Shown here piece after piece: positions 6,610 to 6,939 of a stretch of DNA of 6,939 bases. The position numbers were made by a program, and so were the translations under genes. Positions within the stretch are counted from its first letter, which is position 1. Every line of letters begins with the position of its first letter. The stretch comes from Candidatus Latescibacterota bacterium (GTDB lineage Bacteria; JAAXHH01; JABIQT01): NCBI GenBank assembly GCA_018667995.1, contig JABIQT010000314.1:1-6939 (forward strand). Direction: 5' to 3'. The notes beneath the pieces are model-generated. The model made no database searches. It saw only the letters and a list, made by a program, of their open reading frames with translations, and was not told the DNA's origin.

Positions 6610-6939
6610 CTAACCGGTTACCTGAAGCGCCTTTTCAAGGACACCTACGACCGTCCTCTCCTGCCCTTTATCCAAGTGTGCACTTCCTATAATCACCATA
6701 TTGCCCCTGCCAAAGATTAATACTGATGGCTCGCCCTGGTAGACGCGGATAGCAAGTTCGCCCCCGGAAATGCCGAGCACGGTCTCATCTACAACCAGTC
6801 GCATACTCAATCCATCATCACTGGCTATTTCAATACCATTCCTGTCTTCGATCGATCGACGGATGACGGATAGTTGATCCCGTTGCATGGACTCAGCCGC
6901 CGCCGGATCTTCTTCCAGAAAGTCCTTCAACGAAGCGAA
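6610..6939 (-). CDS. C-terminal fragment of a probable SelA-like PLP-dependent enzyme, 5' end outside window
   Basis: The frame is open from the window edge to TAG at 6610-6612, giving 109 residues. The in-frame TTG at 6930 is not a convincing start, so this is read as the tail of a longer gene. The tail shows a helix, then a strand-rich part (IEIASDDGLSMRLVVDE), the phrase LGISGGELAIRV, then YQGEPSVLIF and GSAHLDKGQERTVVGVLEKAL. This order (a helix selecting ELxxRL, GEPxI, a two-strand hairpin, then an xLxxGQE helix) is how the small C-terminal domain of SelA-like, fold-type I PLP enzymes usually ends. The PLP lysine and active site would lie outside the window, so the assignment is by pattern only. 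The gene ends 74 bp before the VOC start in the same direction, so the two may be co-transcribed. Confidence 0.5.
   Translation of the reverse strand, partial: FASLKDFLEEDPAAAESMQRDQLSVIRRSIEDRNGIEIASDDGLSMRLVVDETVLGISGGELAIRVYQGEPSVLIFGRGNMVIIGSAHLDKGQERTVVGVLEKALQVTG

Noticed and set aside
6611-6620. 10-bp palindrome TAACCGGTTA at the end of the PLP-enzyme fragment
   Set aside because: It overlaps the stop codon and coding end, is isolated, and has no T-run or promoter beside it; probably chance.

Overview
The window looks like ordinary chromosome from a free-living bacterium of moderate GC (roughly half G+C by eye). The best taxonomic clue is the DNA polymerase I. Its N-terminus (LLDGMALAYRAHF, then NTS) and its TPDKDYGQLV nuclease motif recall PolA of Verrucomicrobiota and related PVC or Bacteroidota lineages. 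The candidate promoters are sigma70-like (TATAAT, TATACT) rather than the Bacteroidota -7/-33 type, which leans towards PVC. This placement is an impression, not a phylogeny.

Layout. Positions 1-2744 (minus) hold an almost complete three-domain polA, cut at the window edge only a few codons before its expected stop. Positions 2745-3406 are a divergent non-coding region of about 660 bp. It contains a polA promoter candidate facing left, an ank promoter candidate facing right, several short perfect hairpins, and a leader of about 220 nt in front of the ank genes. Positions 3407-6120 (plus) hold two large ankyrin-repeat genes joined by a 4-base ATGA stop/start overlap, so almost certainly one operon with translational coupling. 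Positions 6149-6535 (minus) encode a small VOC/glyoxalase-fold protein that converges on the ank operon. Positions 6610-6939 (minus) are the C-terminal end of a larger protein whose tail resembles SelA-like PLP-dependent enzymes. It lies 74 bp upstream of the VOC gene in the same direction and may be co-transcribed with it.

How the genes fit together. polA is a housekeeping replication and repair gene with no evident link to its neighbours. The two Ank proteins lack signal peptides and membrane segments, so they are probably cytosolic scaffolds that bind a common partner or each other; no enzymatic domain is visible in either. The VOC protein and the PLP-enzyme fragment could be a small-molecule metabolism pair. 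No mobile element, CRISPR array, tRNA or rRNA was seen. The parts most worth a second look are the coupled ankyrin pair with its structured leader and the hairpin-rich segment near 3000-3103.
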